In this document: positions 1 through 5,007 of the stretch, one piece after another
Position numbering within the stretch: position 1 is the first letter of the stretch
Layout of the letters: each line of letters begins with the position of its first letter
Assembly (NCBI GenBank): GCA_003223675.1
Contig: QHVW01000062.1
Coordinates: forward strand, 1-5,007
Length of the DNA stretch: 5,007 nt
Direction: 5' to 3'
Source of the DNA: Acidobacteriota bacterium
GTDB lineage: Bacteria; Acidobacteriota; Thermoanaerobaculia; Multivoradales; UBA5704
The notes under the pieces: model-generated
The model's database searches: none
What the model saw: only the letters and a program-made list of their open reading frames with translations
What the model was told of the DNA's origin: nothing
Translations under genes and position numbers: made by a program

Positions 1-93
1 ATAGACGGTGTAGGTCTGGCCGGCGGCCCGGAACGGCGGGACCGCCAGTGCCAGCAGGGCGAAACCGAGAGCGACTGTGGGCTTGCCGTTCAC
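1..93 (-). CDS. Start of a secreted protein of unknown function (partial, cut by the window edge)
   Basis: Read from base 93 leftwards, a GTG start opens a frame of 31 codons with no stop before the window edge. The residues look like a Sec signal peptide: short N-terminus with one lysine (MNGK), a hydrophobic stretch at about residues 6-19 (VALGFALLALAV), then a small-residue cleavage region (FRAAG) before QTYTVY, which resembles the first beta-strand of a mature domain. The start is supported by GGAGGA at 99-104, 5 bases upstream. The G of the GTG is the last base of the TAG stop of the preceding gene (TAGTG), so the two are very probably cotranscribed and translationally coupled. The mature protein is outside the window. 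A TYTV strand after a signal peptide occurs in several extracellular beta-sandwich proteins, including cupredoxins, but this is far too little to name a family. Confidence 0.75.
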   Translation of the reverse strand, partial: MNGKPTVALGFALLALAVPPFRAAGQTYTVY

Positions 94-2630
94 TATTGTC
101 CTCCACACGCCGCGGTGCCGCGCCGGGTGTAGGTGGCCGAGCTCGTGTGGTCGACCGAGCTCGTCTGCGACGACGGCTGGCCGCTCACGTTGACGGCGAA
201 GGCGCGGACCTCCATCGCTCCGAGGTCCTGGCCCACCGCCACGTTGTCCGCCTGGGCGGGCGTCATCGTGATGGTGATCGTGCCGTCCGCCGAGAAGCTG
301 CCGACCGCGTTGCCGAGATCGGTCGCCTGGTTGACGTTGGGGGGCGAGAGCTTGCCGTACTTGAACGCCACGGTGCCCAGGCCGGTGGCCCGCATCACCA
401 CATAGTTGCGGTCGTAGGTGGCGTCCGGCACCGGCCGGTTCCACAGGATCATCCAGGCGTTGCCGGGGGTGAAGCTCGACAGGCTCGCCACCTTGAGGGT
501 GAAGACGATGTTGCCGCCCGGCGGCTCGGCGACCGACAGCGACTGGACGTCGAGAGCCGGCACCTGGGAATCCCCGGTGGGATCGGTGATCAGCAGGGCC
601 CCCGGGGCCGTGCAGGTCAGGTTGGCCGGCGGCGCCATCACCGGCACCGCCTCGCTGCACGCCGGGCCCTCGCCCTGGGCGTTCACCGCCTTGACGCTGT
701 AGCCCCAGGTGGTGCCGGCGGGCGGGGTGTCGTCGTAGGAATGGACGTCGGAGCTCACGCCCGCGATCTGCTCGGCGACGCCGCCGTCGGGCCGCCGCGA
801 GATGCGGTAGCCGATGATCGGCGTGCCGTGATCGTCCGGGGTGGACCAGGTGACGTGGACGGTGCCGCCAGCGGCGCTCGCCTGCACGTAGGGCGCCGCC
901 GGGCTGCTGACCGGCAGGTCGTAGGCCGCGAAGAGCCCCTTGCCGCTGGTCTCCCGGGCGATCGTGGCCAGGTCCGTGCCGCTGTTCGGGCCGCCGTTGA
1001 CGCAGCCGCCCACGCAGCCGTCGGCGTACCCGACGAGCACGCGCCCCTGGGCGTCGACCGTGGCGTCGATGAAGTCGAGCAGGTTGCGGGTGCCGCCGCA
1101 GAGCGTGCCCCCGGAGCAGATGGTGCCGCGCTGCACCGGATCGTTCGGCGTCGCGTCGACGGTCACCCAGGTGGCCCCGCCGTCATAGGTGTGGGCGACG
1201 TAGAGGTGCCAGACGGCCGGGAAATTCGGGTCCTCGCCGCCGGCGTCCCCCGACACCGTGGTGCCCAGGAAGGCGAAGGCCGCGCGCTGGGGGTCCCCCG
1301 CCACCATCGCCGGGAAGGCGATGTTCTGGAGGCCGAACGTCCGCCCCACGTCCTGGATGTTGGTCCAGGTCTCGCCCTCGTCGTGAGAGACCGCCACGAA
1401 GGCCTTGCCGTCGCCGTTCATGTAGCCGAAGTAGACCGTGCCGTCGGTGGCGATGCCGACCGAGGGGTCCCAGGCCGACGACGAGCTGCCGGGAATCGTC
1501 TTCACCGACCAGGTGAGGCCGTTGTCGTGGGAGACCGCGACCCCCTGGCTGCTGCCGCAGCTCCGGTTGGGGACGTAGGCCGTGCCGTCCGGCCCCACCT
1601 TGACGTGGCCGTGGATGCCGCTGCACTGGGTGAGGTTGTAGATCGGCACCGCCGGGCCGAAGGTGCGGCCGCCGTCGAGGCTGGTGGCGCACTGGGCCGC
1701 GGCGATGTCCTGCGAGCAGTAGTAGACGATGTGGGGATACGAGGACGCCAATTTGACGGGGCCCGGGGCGAAGGGGCCGGCGCCGAGCGTCTGGTGGTCG
1801 ACTCCGGAGGCGATCCCCCCGCCCTGGCTGGGATTCCAGTTGGCGCCGTCGTCGTCGGTGTAGGCCATCAGGCTGGTGGTCCCCAGGAGCTGGGAGACGT
1901 AGGTCCGCCCGATCTTGGGATCGGTGTACAGGATGGGGTCCAAGCTGGTCGTCGAGGTCAGGGGCGCGGAGACGTCCTCCCACTTCGCCGTGGCCGGCGA
2001 GGAGCAGTCGTTGAAGGTCACCCGCAGCGTCTGCAGGCCCGCGATGTACATCACCTTCCCGGTGTCCCGGTTGACGCCGATCGACGGCTCGCCGGCGCCG
2101 GTCCCCATGCCGTCCGGCGGCGTGTAGTTGGCATAGGTCGGCGGCGTCTCGGTCGACGCCGGAGGCGGCGGCTGGATCTGGGAGAGCTTCGCGCTCCCCT
2201 GATAACCCTGTAACGGCGCGTAGGGCGAGGCGCTCACGGTGTAGGTCCCCGCGGGCGGATTGGTGAGAATGACCGTCTCCGCCTGGCCCACGGCGTTGCC
2301 GGAATTCCCCACCAGGCTGCCGTCCGGTCCGTAGATCTCCAGGTCGTAGTCGTCCGTGGGCTGCAGGGTCAGGGTGATCTTGACCTGGAAGGAGTAGGAA
2401 GGCGGGGTGATGGTCAGTTTGTAATTATCACACTGCGGATTGCTGGGGCCGCCGCAAGTCGAGGCGGCGGTAGGGGTGAGCGGACCGCCGGTCCAGCTCG
2501 CCTGGGTCGTGGATCCGGAGACGGTTCCGGAGGTGGGATTCGCCGCCCGGAGGGCAGGCGCGCACAAGAGGGCGGGGAGCAAAGCCAGCGAGACGGCCTG
2601 GAGCGCTCTCCCGCGAAGCAACCCTTTCAT
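93..2630 (-). CDS. Secreted modular protein with Asp-box (BNR/sialidase-like) beta-propeller, fibronectin III and flanking beta-sandwich domains
   Basis: The product has 845 residues. Residues 1 to about 30 form a Sec signal peptide (MKGLLRGR, hydrophobic core, ALRAA end); Cys23 is not in a good lipobox, so cleavage by signal peptidase I is more likely than lipidation. Residues about 68-150 resemble the P/PPC beta-sandwich found in exported enzymes (DDYDLEIYGPDGSLVG, then PAGTYTVSASPY). After a proline-rich linker (154-173) comes a propeller from about 178 to 570, starting with EPSIGVN. It carries five Asp boxes: TDDDGANW 258-265, SLDGGRTF 317-324, SHDNGLTW 367-374, SHDEGETW 415-422 and TYDGGATW 481-488. 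Residues about 576-667 are a fibronectin III domain (VHVTWSTPDDHGTPIIGYRISR). Residues about 676-836 form another beta-rich domain starting DPTGDSQ. The mature part has 14 cysteines, mostly in close pairs (59/67, 305/314, 336/358, 505/511, 539/543, 658/673), as expected for oxidised extracellular protein. Asp boxes define a fold, not an activity; I see no FRIP-type sialidase motif, so a glycan-binding, adhesive or unknown role is as likely as hydrolysis. The ATG at 2630 has a GAGGAG site in front. Confidence 0.92.
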   Translation of the reverse strand: MKGLLRGRALQAVSLALLPALLCAPALRAANPTSGTVSGSTTQASWTGGPLTPTAASTCGGPSNPQCDNYKLTITPPSYSFQVKITLTLQPTDDYDLEIYGPDGSLVGNSGNAVGQAETVILTNPPAGTYTVSASPYAPLQGYQGSAKLSQIQPPPPASTETPPTYANYTPPDGMGTGAGEPSIGVNRDTGKVMYIAGLQTLRVTFNDCSSPATAKWEDVSAPLTSTTSLDPILYTDPKIGRTYVSQLLGTTSLMAYTDDDGANWNPSQGGGIASGVDHQTLGAGPFAPGPVKLASSYPHIVYYCSQDIAAAQCATSLDGGRTFGPAVPIYNLTQCSGIHGHVKVGPDGTAYVPNRSCGSSQGVAVSHDNGLTWSVKTIPGSSSSAWDPSVGIATDGTVYFGYMNGDGKAFVAVSHDEGETWTNIQDVGRTFGLQNIAFPAMVAGDPQRAAFAFLGTTVSGDAGGEDPNFPAVWHLYVAHTYDGGATWVTVDATPNDPVQRGTICSGGTLCGGTRNLLDFIDATVDAQGRVLVGYADGCVGGCVNGGPNSGTDLATIARETSGKGLFAAYDLPVSSPAAPYVQASAAGGTVHVTWSTPDDHGTPIIGYRISRRPDGGVAEQIAGVSSDVHSYDDTPPAGTTWGYSVKAVNAQGEGPACSEAVPVMAPPANLTCTAPGALLITDPTGDSQVPALDVQSLSVAEPPGGNIVFTLKVASLSSFTPGNAWMILWNRPVPDATYDRNYVVMRATGLGTVAFKYGKLSPPNVNQATDLGNAVGSFSADGTITITMTPAQADNVAVGQDLGAMEVRAFAVNVSGQPSSQTSSVDHTSSATYTRRGTAACGGQ
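99..104 (-). promoter_or_regulatory. Ribosome binding site of the downstream partial gene, inside the end of the preceding gene
   Basis: The minus strand reads GGAGGA, then CAATA, then the GTG start at 93. The motif is a strong Shine-Dalgarno sequence 5 bases from the start. It is also the Gly-Gly codon pair just before the final Gln and stop of the upstream protein, so one stretch both codes and binds the ribosome. It decides the choice of the GTG start. Confidence 0.75.
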
Positions 2631-2636
2631 GTCGAT

Positions 2637-2642
2637 CTCCTC
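2637..2642 (-). promoter_or_regulatory. Ribosome binding site of the Asp-box protein gene
   Basis: The minus strand reads GAGGAG followed by ATCGAC and then the ATG at 2630, a spacing of 6 bases. It fixes the start at 2630, directly before a well-formed signal peptide. Confidence 0.8.
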
Positions 2643-2652
2643 TCTCTATGAA

Positions 2653-2677
2653 TATCGGGGAGCATCGCTCCCCGATA
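2653..2677 (-). promoter_or_regulatory. Perfect 11-bp inverted repeat (leader hairpin or operator) before the Asp-box gene
   Basis: TATCGGGGAGC (2653-2663) and its exact reverse complement GCTCCCCGATA (2667-2677) are separated by three bases. All 11 pairs are Watson-Crick. The element ends 22 bases before the ATG at 2630 and lies just upstream of the ribosome binding site. If the sigma-54-like site at 2688-2703 is real, transcription would begin at about 2676-2677, so the hairpin would sit at the extreme 5' end of the mRNA, where such structures can protect against decay. No T-run follows on either strand, so it is not an ordinary intrinsic terminator. A dyad binding site for a repressor is the alternative. 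Confidence 0.7.
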
Positions 2678-2687
2678 GGACCCGGAG

Positions 2688-2703
2688 TGCACGCACCGTG
2701 CCA
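2688..2703 (-). promoter_or_regulatory. Sigma-54 (RpoN) type -24/-12 promoter driving the minus-strand operon
   Basis: The minus strand reads TGGCACGGTGCGTGCA. Against the known consensus TGGCACG-N4-TTGCW it matches 11 of 12 specified positions; the one difference is G for the first T of the -12 element. The invariant GG and GC are separated by exactly 10 bases as required. The predicted start, about 12 bases beyond the GC, is near 2677, giving a leader of about 47 bases. Expression would then need an activator of the bacterial enhancer-binding protein class; I could not recognise its upstream binding site. The match is from inspection alone, and GC-rich DNA raises the chance of coincidence. 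Confidence 0.45.
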
Positions 2704-2715
2704 GTAGTGCCACTA
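2698..2715. repeat. Tandem 9-base direct repeat in the divergent promoter region
   Basis: GTGCCAGTA (2698-2706) is followed immediately by GTGCCACTA (2707-2715), 8 of 9 identical. The first copy supplies most of the -24 element on the minus strand and the second overlaps the possible -35 hexamer on the plus strand. It could be a protein-binding site serving both directions, or simply a small duplication. Confidence 0.4.
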
Positions 2716-2736
2716 TCACCATCTCTCTGGTACAGT
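2707..2736 (+). promoter_or_regulatory. Weak sigma-70-like promoter candidate for the carboxypeptidase gene
   Basis: A -35-like GTGCCA (2707-2712, 4 of 6 to TTGACA) and a -10-like TACAGT (2731-2736, 4 of 6 to TATAAT) are 18 bases apart, and TG at 2728-2729 makes an extended -10. Transcription would start near 2743, leaving a leader of about 20 bases that just contains the ribosome binding site. Such loose matches are common, so this is only the best candidate in the 133-base gap. Confidence 0.28.
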
Positions 2737-2748
2737 TCCCGCCATTCC

Positions 2749-2754
2749 GGAGGG
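2749..2754 (+). promoter_or_regulatory. Ribosome binding site of the M14 carboxypeptidase gene
   Basis: GGAGGG lies 9 bases before the ATG at 2764. It decides the start: the same frame is open back to an ATG at 2440, but that would run the gene over the first 190 bases of the divergent gene and bury the signal peptide inside the protein. Confidence 0.75.
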
Positions 2755-2763
2755 TCCTCGCCC

Positions 2764-4641
2764 ATGGCTCGACGCGTCCGCAACCTGTTGATCCTGCTGC
2801 TCGTTCTGCTCCCCTTCGCCGCCTCTTCCCAGGCGCCCACCCGCGATCCGGACGAGGAGGAGAAGATCCCCGCGGTCCAGGGACCCCGGGCGGCGGTCTC
2901 CCCGGAGGAGCGGAAGGCGATCGCGGCGTTGCGCACCCGGGCGGAGGTGACGAATTTCGAGGCGACCTCCAGCTACGAGGAGACGCTCGACTGGCTGCGC
3001 AAGCTGCAGCCCCACTTTCCCGAGATGTACCTGGGCTTCTACGGCTCCTCGGGCGAGGGGCGGGCGCTGCCGTTCGTGGTGGTCTCGCGCGAGAAGGCGT
3101 TCACCGGCCGCACGGCCCGCAAGGTGGATAAGCCCATCGTGCTGATCCAGAACGGCATCCACGCCGGAGAGATCGACGGCAAGGACGCCTCGCTGCTGCT
3201 GCTCCGCGAGCTGGCGGCGGGAGAGCATCCGGAGATCCTGGACCACGTCACTCTCGTGGTGCTGCCGATCTACAACGTCGACGGGCACGAGCGGGTCTCA
3301 CCCTACAACCGCCCCAATCAGAACGGCCCGCGCCAGGGGATGGGCTTCCGGAGCACCACCAACGGGCTCGATCTGAACCGGGACTACGTGAAGCTCTCCT
3401 CCGAGGAGGCGCGCTCGCTGATCGCCCTGGTCAACGACTGGCGCCCCCATCTTCATGTCGACAACCACGTCACCGACGGCATCGACATGGACTGGGTGCT
3501 CACCTGGTCGTGGGCCGAGGTGCCGCAGGCCCCGGCGCCGGTCGACGCCTGGCTGCGCGCCCACCTACCGGCCGCGCTGGCGGCCACGGAGAAGGCCGGA
3601 TTCAAGACCGGCCCCTACGTGGACCTCGTCGAGCGCAACGATCCGTCGAAGGGGTTCAGCTCCTGGGTGGGCCAGCCGCGCTACTCCACCGGCTACTTCC
3701 CCCTGCGCAACCGGCCGTCGATCCTGGTTGAGACGCACTCCTACAAGCCGTATCAGCAGCGGGTGATGGCCACCCACGCCTTCCTGGTGGCTCTGCTGGA
3801 TGAGGTGGCCCGCGATCCGGACGCCCTGCCCGAGGCCGTGGAGCGGGCCGAGGAGGCCGAGGTCGCCAGGGGCAAGCCGGACGCCCCGCCCTCGGAGGTG
3901 GTGGTGAATTTCGAGCAGAGCGACCAGGCGGACCGGGCCCGCCTCCCCGTCTACGCCGGGGAGACGAAGACCTCGGTCGTGAGCGGTCAGCCGCTCCTCC
4001 TCTTCCGCCGCGGCGAGCTCAATACGATGGAGGTCCCCTGGTACCACAAGTCCAAGGCGGTGAAGACCCTCCCCCGCCCGCGCGGCTATCTGGTGCTCCC
4101 CGGCTGGCCGCAGATCGAGCAGCGGCTGCGCGGCCACGGGCTGCGCGTGCAGCGGCTCGTCCAGCCGGCGGAGGTGGAGGTCGAGACGATGCGGGTCTCC
4201 GATCCCAAGCCGGCCCCCTCCACCTATCAGGGGCTGACGCGCGTCACCGCCAGGGTCGAGCGCGCCACGGAGCGCCGGCGGATCCCGGCCGGGGCCCTCT
4301 GGGTGCCGGCGGACCAGCCGGACTTCGAGGTGGCGGTGCAGCTCCTGGAGCCGGAGGGGGGCGACTCGCTCCTCTCCTGGGGGCTCCTCTCCAGCGTCTT
4401 CGAGGGGAAGGAGTACATCGACCCCCGGGTGCTGGAGGGGCTCGCGGCCGACATGCTCAAGGACCCGAAGACCGCCGCCGACTGGGCCGCCGCCCTCAAG
4501 GACGAGAAATTCGCCGCCGACGCCACCGCCCGCTATCAATGGTGGTTTCGCCGCACTCCCTATTGGGATGCGGCGATCGGGCTCCTCCCCTATTACCGGG
4601 TGATGGCGGCTCCGAAGCTGGATACGCGGGGGTGGCGGTAG
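2764..4641 (+). CDS. Exported M14-family zinc carboxypeptidase
   Basis: The product has 625 residues. Residues 1 to about 22 form a Sec signal peptide (MARRVRN, then LLILLLVLLPFAASS), with probable cleavage before Gln23, followed by an acidic linker (DPDEEEK). The catalytic domain spans about 65-350 and shows the M14 active-site layout: zinc ligands His133 and Glu136 in GIHAGEIDGK, a third ligand most likely His235 in HLHVDNH, the substrate-binding Asn-Arg pair in GLDLNRDY (N205, R206), and the catalytic Glu323 in ILVETHS. All key residues are present, so the enzyme should be active as a zinc exopeptidase removing C-terminal residues, or on a related amide substrate; specificity cannot be read from sequence. 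Residues about 385-625 form an uncharacterised C-terminal region with a beta-rich first half and a Trp/Tyr-rich end (YQWWFRRTPYWD). I see no cysteine in the protein, unlike its divergent neighbour. The export signal puts it in the periplasm or outside, where peptide scavenging or cell-wall peptide trimming are possible roles. It is much longer than a minimal M14 domain because of the C-terminal region. Confidence 0.92.
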   Translation: MARRVRNLLILLLVLLPFAASSQAPTRDPDEEEKIPAVQGPRAAVSPEERKAIAALRTRAEVTNFEATSSYEETLDWLRKLQPHFPEMYLGFYGSSGEGRALPFVVVSREKAFTGRTARKVDKPIVLIQNGIHAGEIDGKDASLLLLRELAAGEHPEILDHVTLVVLPIYNVDGHERVSPYNRPNQNGPRQGMGFRSTTNGLDLNRDYVKLSSEEARSLIALVNDWRPHLHVDNHVTDGIDMDWVLTWSWAEVPQAPAPVDAWLRAHLPAALAATEKAGFKTGPYVDLVERNDPSKGFSSWVGQPRYSTGYFPLRNRPSILVETHSYKPYQQRVMATHAFLVALLDEVARDPDALPEAVERAEEAEVARGKPDAPPSEVVVNFEQSDQADRARLPVYAGETKTSVVSGQPLLLFRRGELNTMEVPWYHKSKAVKTLPRPRGYLVLPGWPQIEQRLRGHGLRVQRLVQPAEVEVETMRVSDPKPAPSTYQGLTRVTARVERATERRRIPAGALWVPADQPDFEVAVQLLEPEGGDSLLSWGLLSSVFEGKEYIDPRVLEGLAADMLKDPKTAADWAAALKDEKFAADATARYQWWFRRTPYWDAAIGLLPYYRVMAAPKLDTRGWR

Positions 4642-4670
4642 CCTCCCCCCGCCCGGAACCTCACCCCTGT

Positions 4671-4708
4671 CCCCTCTCCCATCGCCCTCCCACCGTCCGG
4701 GAGAGGGG
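4671..4708. repeat. Internal hairpin in the left palindrome arm
   Basis: CCCCTCTCCC (4671-4680) and GGGAGAGGGG (4699-4708) are exact reverse complements around an 18-base loop. Each arm can therefore fold on itself as well as with the other arm. No T-run follows closely, so it is not a standard intrinsic terminator, although a GC-rich stem just after a stop codon can protect or define the mRNA 3' end. Confidence 0.6.
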
Positions 4709-4803
4709 GACTTTGCTGGGGCCATGGTGCTTGTAGGATGCTTTTTCAGAATCGGTAATGATGCAGAAACACATCCTATGAGCACCACCGCCTCAGCCGA
4801 GTC

Positions 4804-4841
4804 CCCCTCTCCCGGTCGGCGGGAGGGCGATGGGAGAGGGG
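4804..4841. repeat. Internal hairpin in the right palindrome arm
   Basis: CCCCTCTCCC (4804-4813) pairs exactly with GGGAGAGGGG (4832-4841) around an 18-base loop. It is the mirror copy of the hairpin at 4671-4708, and the two differ mainly in the loop. Confidence 0.6.
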
Positions 4842-4870
4842 ACAGGGGTGAGGTTTCGGGCGGGGGGCGG

Positions 4871-4987
4871 CCCCAGGGCTGGACATCCACCGCAAGGAAG
4901 GTGCATTCTCATGAAATCCTTTTCGGGGCCGCTGAGGGGTCCCCTCGAGATTTTTTTGGGTTTGAGGGCGCGCGAAAGGAATTCGAG
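4871..4987. other. Noncoding leader region between the palindrome and the last gene
   Basis: Together with the palindrome this makes a stretch of about 346 bases (4642-4987) with no convincing gene. It holds an AAGGAAGG ribosome-site-like motif (4894-4901), an ATG at 4911 whose frame stays open to the window end but uses codons unlike the neighbouring genes (ATT TTT TTG GGT TTG), and the terminator-like hairpin at 4934-4957. I see no clear promoter. Confidence 0.5.
4934..4957 (+). terminator. Terminator-like hairpin with T-run, upstream of the last gene
   Basis: GAGGGGTCCCCTC (4934-4946) is a short perfect dyad, followed by GAGA and then seven T (4951-4957). The stem is only 5 bp once a 3-base loop is allowed, and the four bases before the T-run weaken it. 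It may end read-through from the carboxypeptidase gene. The same CCCTC (4942-4946) can instead pair with GAGGG at 4964-4968, giving mutually exclusive folds as in an attenuator; that is speculative. Confidence 0.35.
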
Positions 4988-5007
4988 ATGTCTGATCCCG
5001 CCGGCCC
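4988..5007 (+). CDS. Probable start of a further gene (partial, cut by the window edge)
   Basis: ATG at 4988 follows AAAGGA (4975-4980) with a 7-base spacing and opens MSDPAG before the window ends. The good ribosome site and the return to GC-rich codons favour it over the upstream ATG at 4911, whose frame would have to read through the hairpin and T-run. Six codons say nothing about function; the N-terminus does not begin like a signal peptide. Confidence 0.4.

Larger units (their letters stand above)
4642..4870. repeat. Large imperfect palindrome (about 229 bases) directly after the carboxypeptidase gene
   Basis: Bases 4642-4746 pair with 4766-4870. I aligned them base by base: the outer 71 positions (4642-4712 with 4800-4870) have only four mismatches (4644, 4656, 4692, 4696), including 35 consecutive perfect pairs (4657-4691 with 4821-4855). 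The inner 34 positions are more diverged (10 mismatches) and leave a loop of about 19 bases that is much more AT-rich than its surroundings. No convincing coding frame is present. The repeat starts at the base after the TAG stop. It may be two inverted copies of a dispersed CCTCACCCC/CCTCTCCC-type intergenic repeat, a MITE-like element, or a strong bidirectional terminator. No target-site duplication is evident at its edges. Confidence 0.88.

Noticed and set aside
115..186. Sialidase catalytic activity for the Asp-box protein
   Set aside because: Asp boxes are structural and shared by many propellers; I could not find a FRIP-type motif or assign an arginine triad, so naming it a sialidase would overreach.
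48..2213. A 721-codon open frame on the plus strand, antisense to the Asp-box protein gene
   Set aside because: Its translation is dominated by Arg, Gly, Val, Ala, Asp and His without domains or a credible signal, as expected for the antisense frame of a GC-rich gene. The minus-strand frame has a signal peptide, Asp boxes and a ribosome site.
2440..2763. A longer N-terminus for the carboxypeptidase, starting at 2440
   Set aside because: It would overlap the divergent gene, place the signal peptide about 108 residues inside the protein, and ignore the GGAGGG site before the ATG at 2764.
4754..4761. A possible -10 element (TAATGA) in the AT-rich centre of the palindrome
   Set aside because: The only partner resembling a -35 element (TTGTAG at 4731) gives poor matches or wrong spacing, and AT-rich loops produce such hexamers easily.
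4642..4870. A transposon or CRISPR explanation for the repeats near the right side
   Set aside because: There is no transposase frame, no evident target duplication and no set of regularly spaced direct repeats. The arms are inverted and form one palindrome.
3565..4890. A 441-codon open frame on the minus strand, antisense to the carboxypeptidase and running through the palindrome
   Set aside because: It has low-complexity composition, and it conflicts with the complete M14 active-site motifs on the plus strand. Its start region lies at the edge of the repeat element.
4911..5007. An alternative start at ATG 4911 for the last gene
   Set aside because: It has an AAGGAAGG motif upstream and no stop in the window, but it would have to read through the hairpin and T-run with codons unlike those of the neighbouring genes. 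ATG 4988 with AAAGGA is preferred; only more downstream sequence can settle the frame.

Overview
This is a GC-rich window (roughly two-thirds G+C by eye) from a bacterium. It carries two complete genes for exported proteins, transcribed divergently, plus the beginnings of two more genes cut by the window edges. The mix of a long Asp-box/fibronectin-type secreted protein, an M14-type zinc carboxypeptidase with the H-A-G-E signature, Sec signal peptides and a possible sigma-54 promoter would suit a didermal soil or sediment lineage such as Acidobacteriota or a relative. That placement is an inference; no rRNA or marker gene is present.

Layout. Bases 1-93 (minus) are the first 31 codons of a secreted protein. 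Its GTG start shares one base with the stop codon of the gene upstream. Bases 93-2630 (minus) encode an 845-residue secreted modular protein: signal peptide, N-terminal beta-sandwich resembling P/PPC domains, a beta-propeller with five Asp boxes, a fibronectin type III domain and a C-terminal beta-rich domain. Bases 2631-2763 are a divergent intergenic region with a sigma-54-like -24/-12 site on the minus strand, a perfect 11-bp hairpin placed where that transcript would begin, a tandem 9-mer, and a weak sigma-70-like site on the plus strand. Bases 2764-4641 (plus) encode a 625-residue exported M14 carboxypeptidase with an intact active site. Bases 4642-4870 are a large imperfect palindrome (two arms of about 105 bases, 67/71 paired in the outer part) starting right after the peptidase stop codon. 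Bases 4871-4987 look like leader DNA with a terminator-like hairpin, and a probable gene starts at 4988 and runs off the window.

How it fits together. The minus-strand pair looks like a translationally coupled operon of exported proteins, and the plus-strand gene is an exported peptidase, so the window is a small secretome locus. A functional link between the divergent units is possible but not shown. I found no defence system, mobile-element coding sequence, CRISPR array, tRNA or rRNA. The most unusual items are the large palindrome and the sigma-54-like site combined with a 5'-terminal hairpin.
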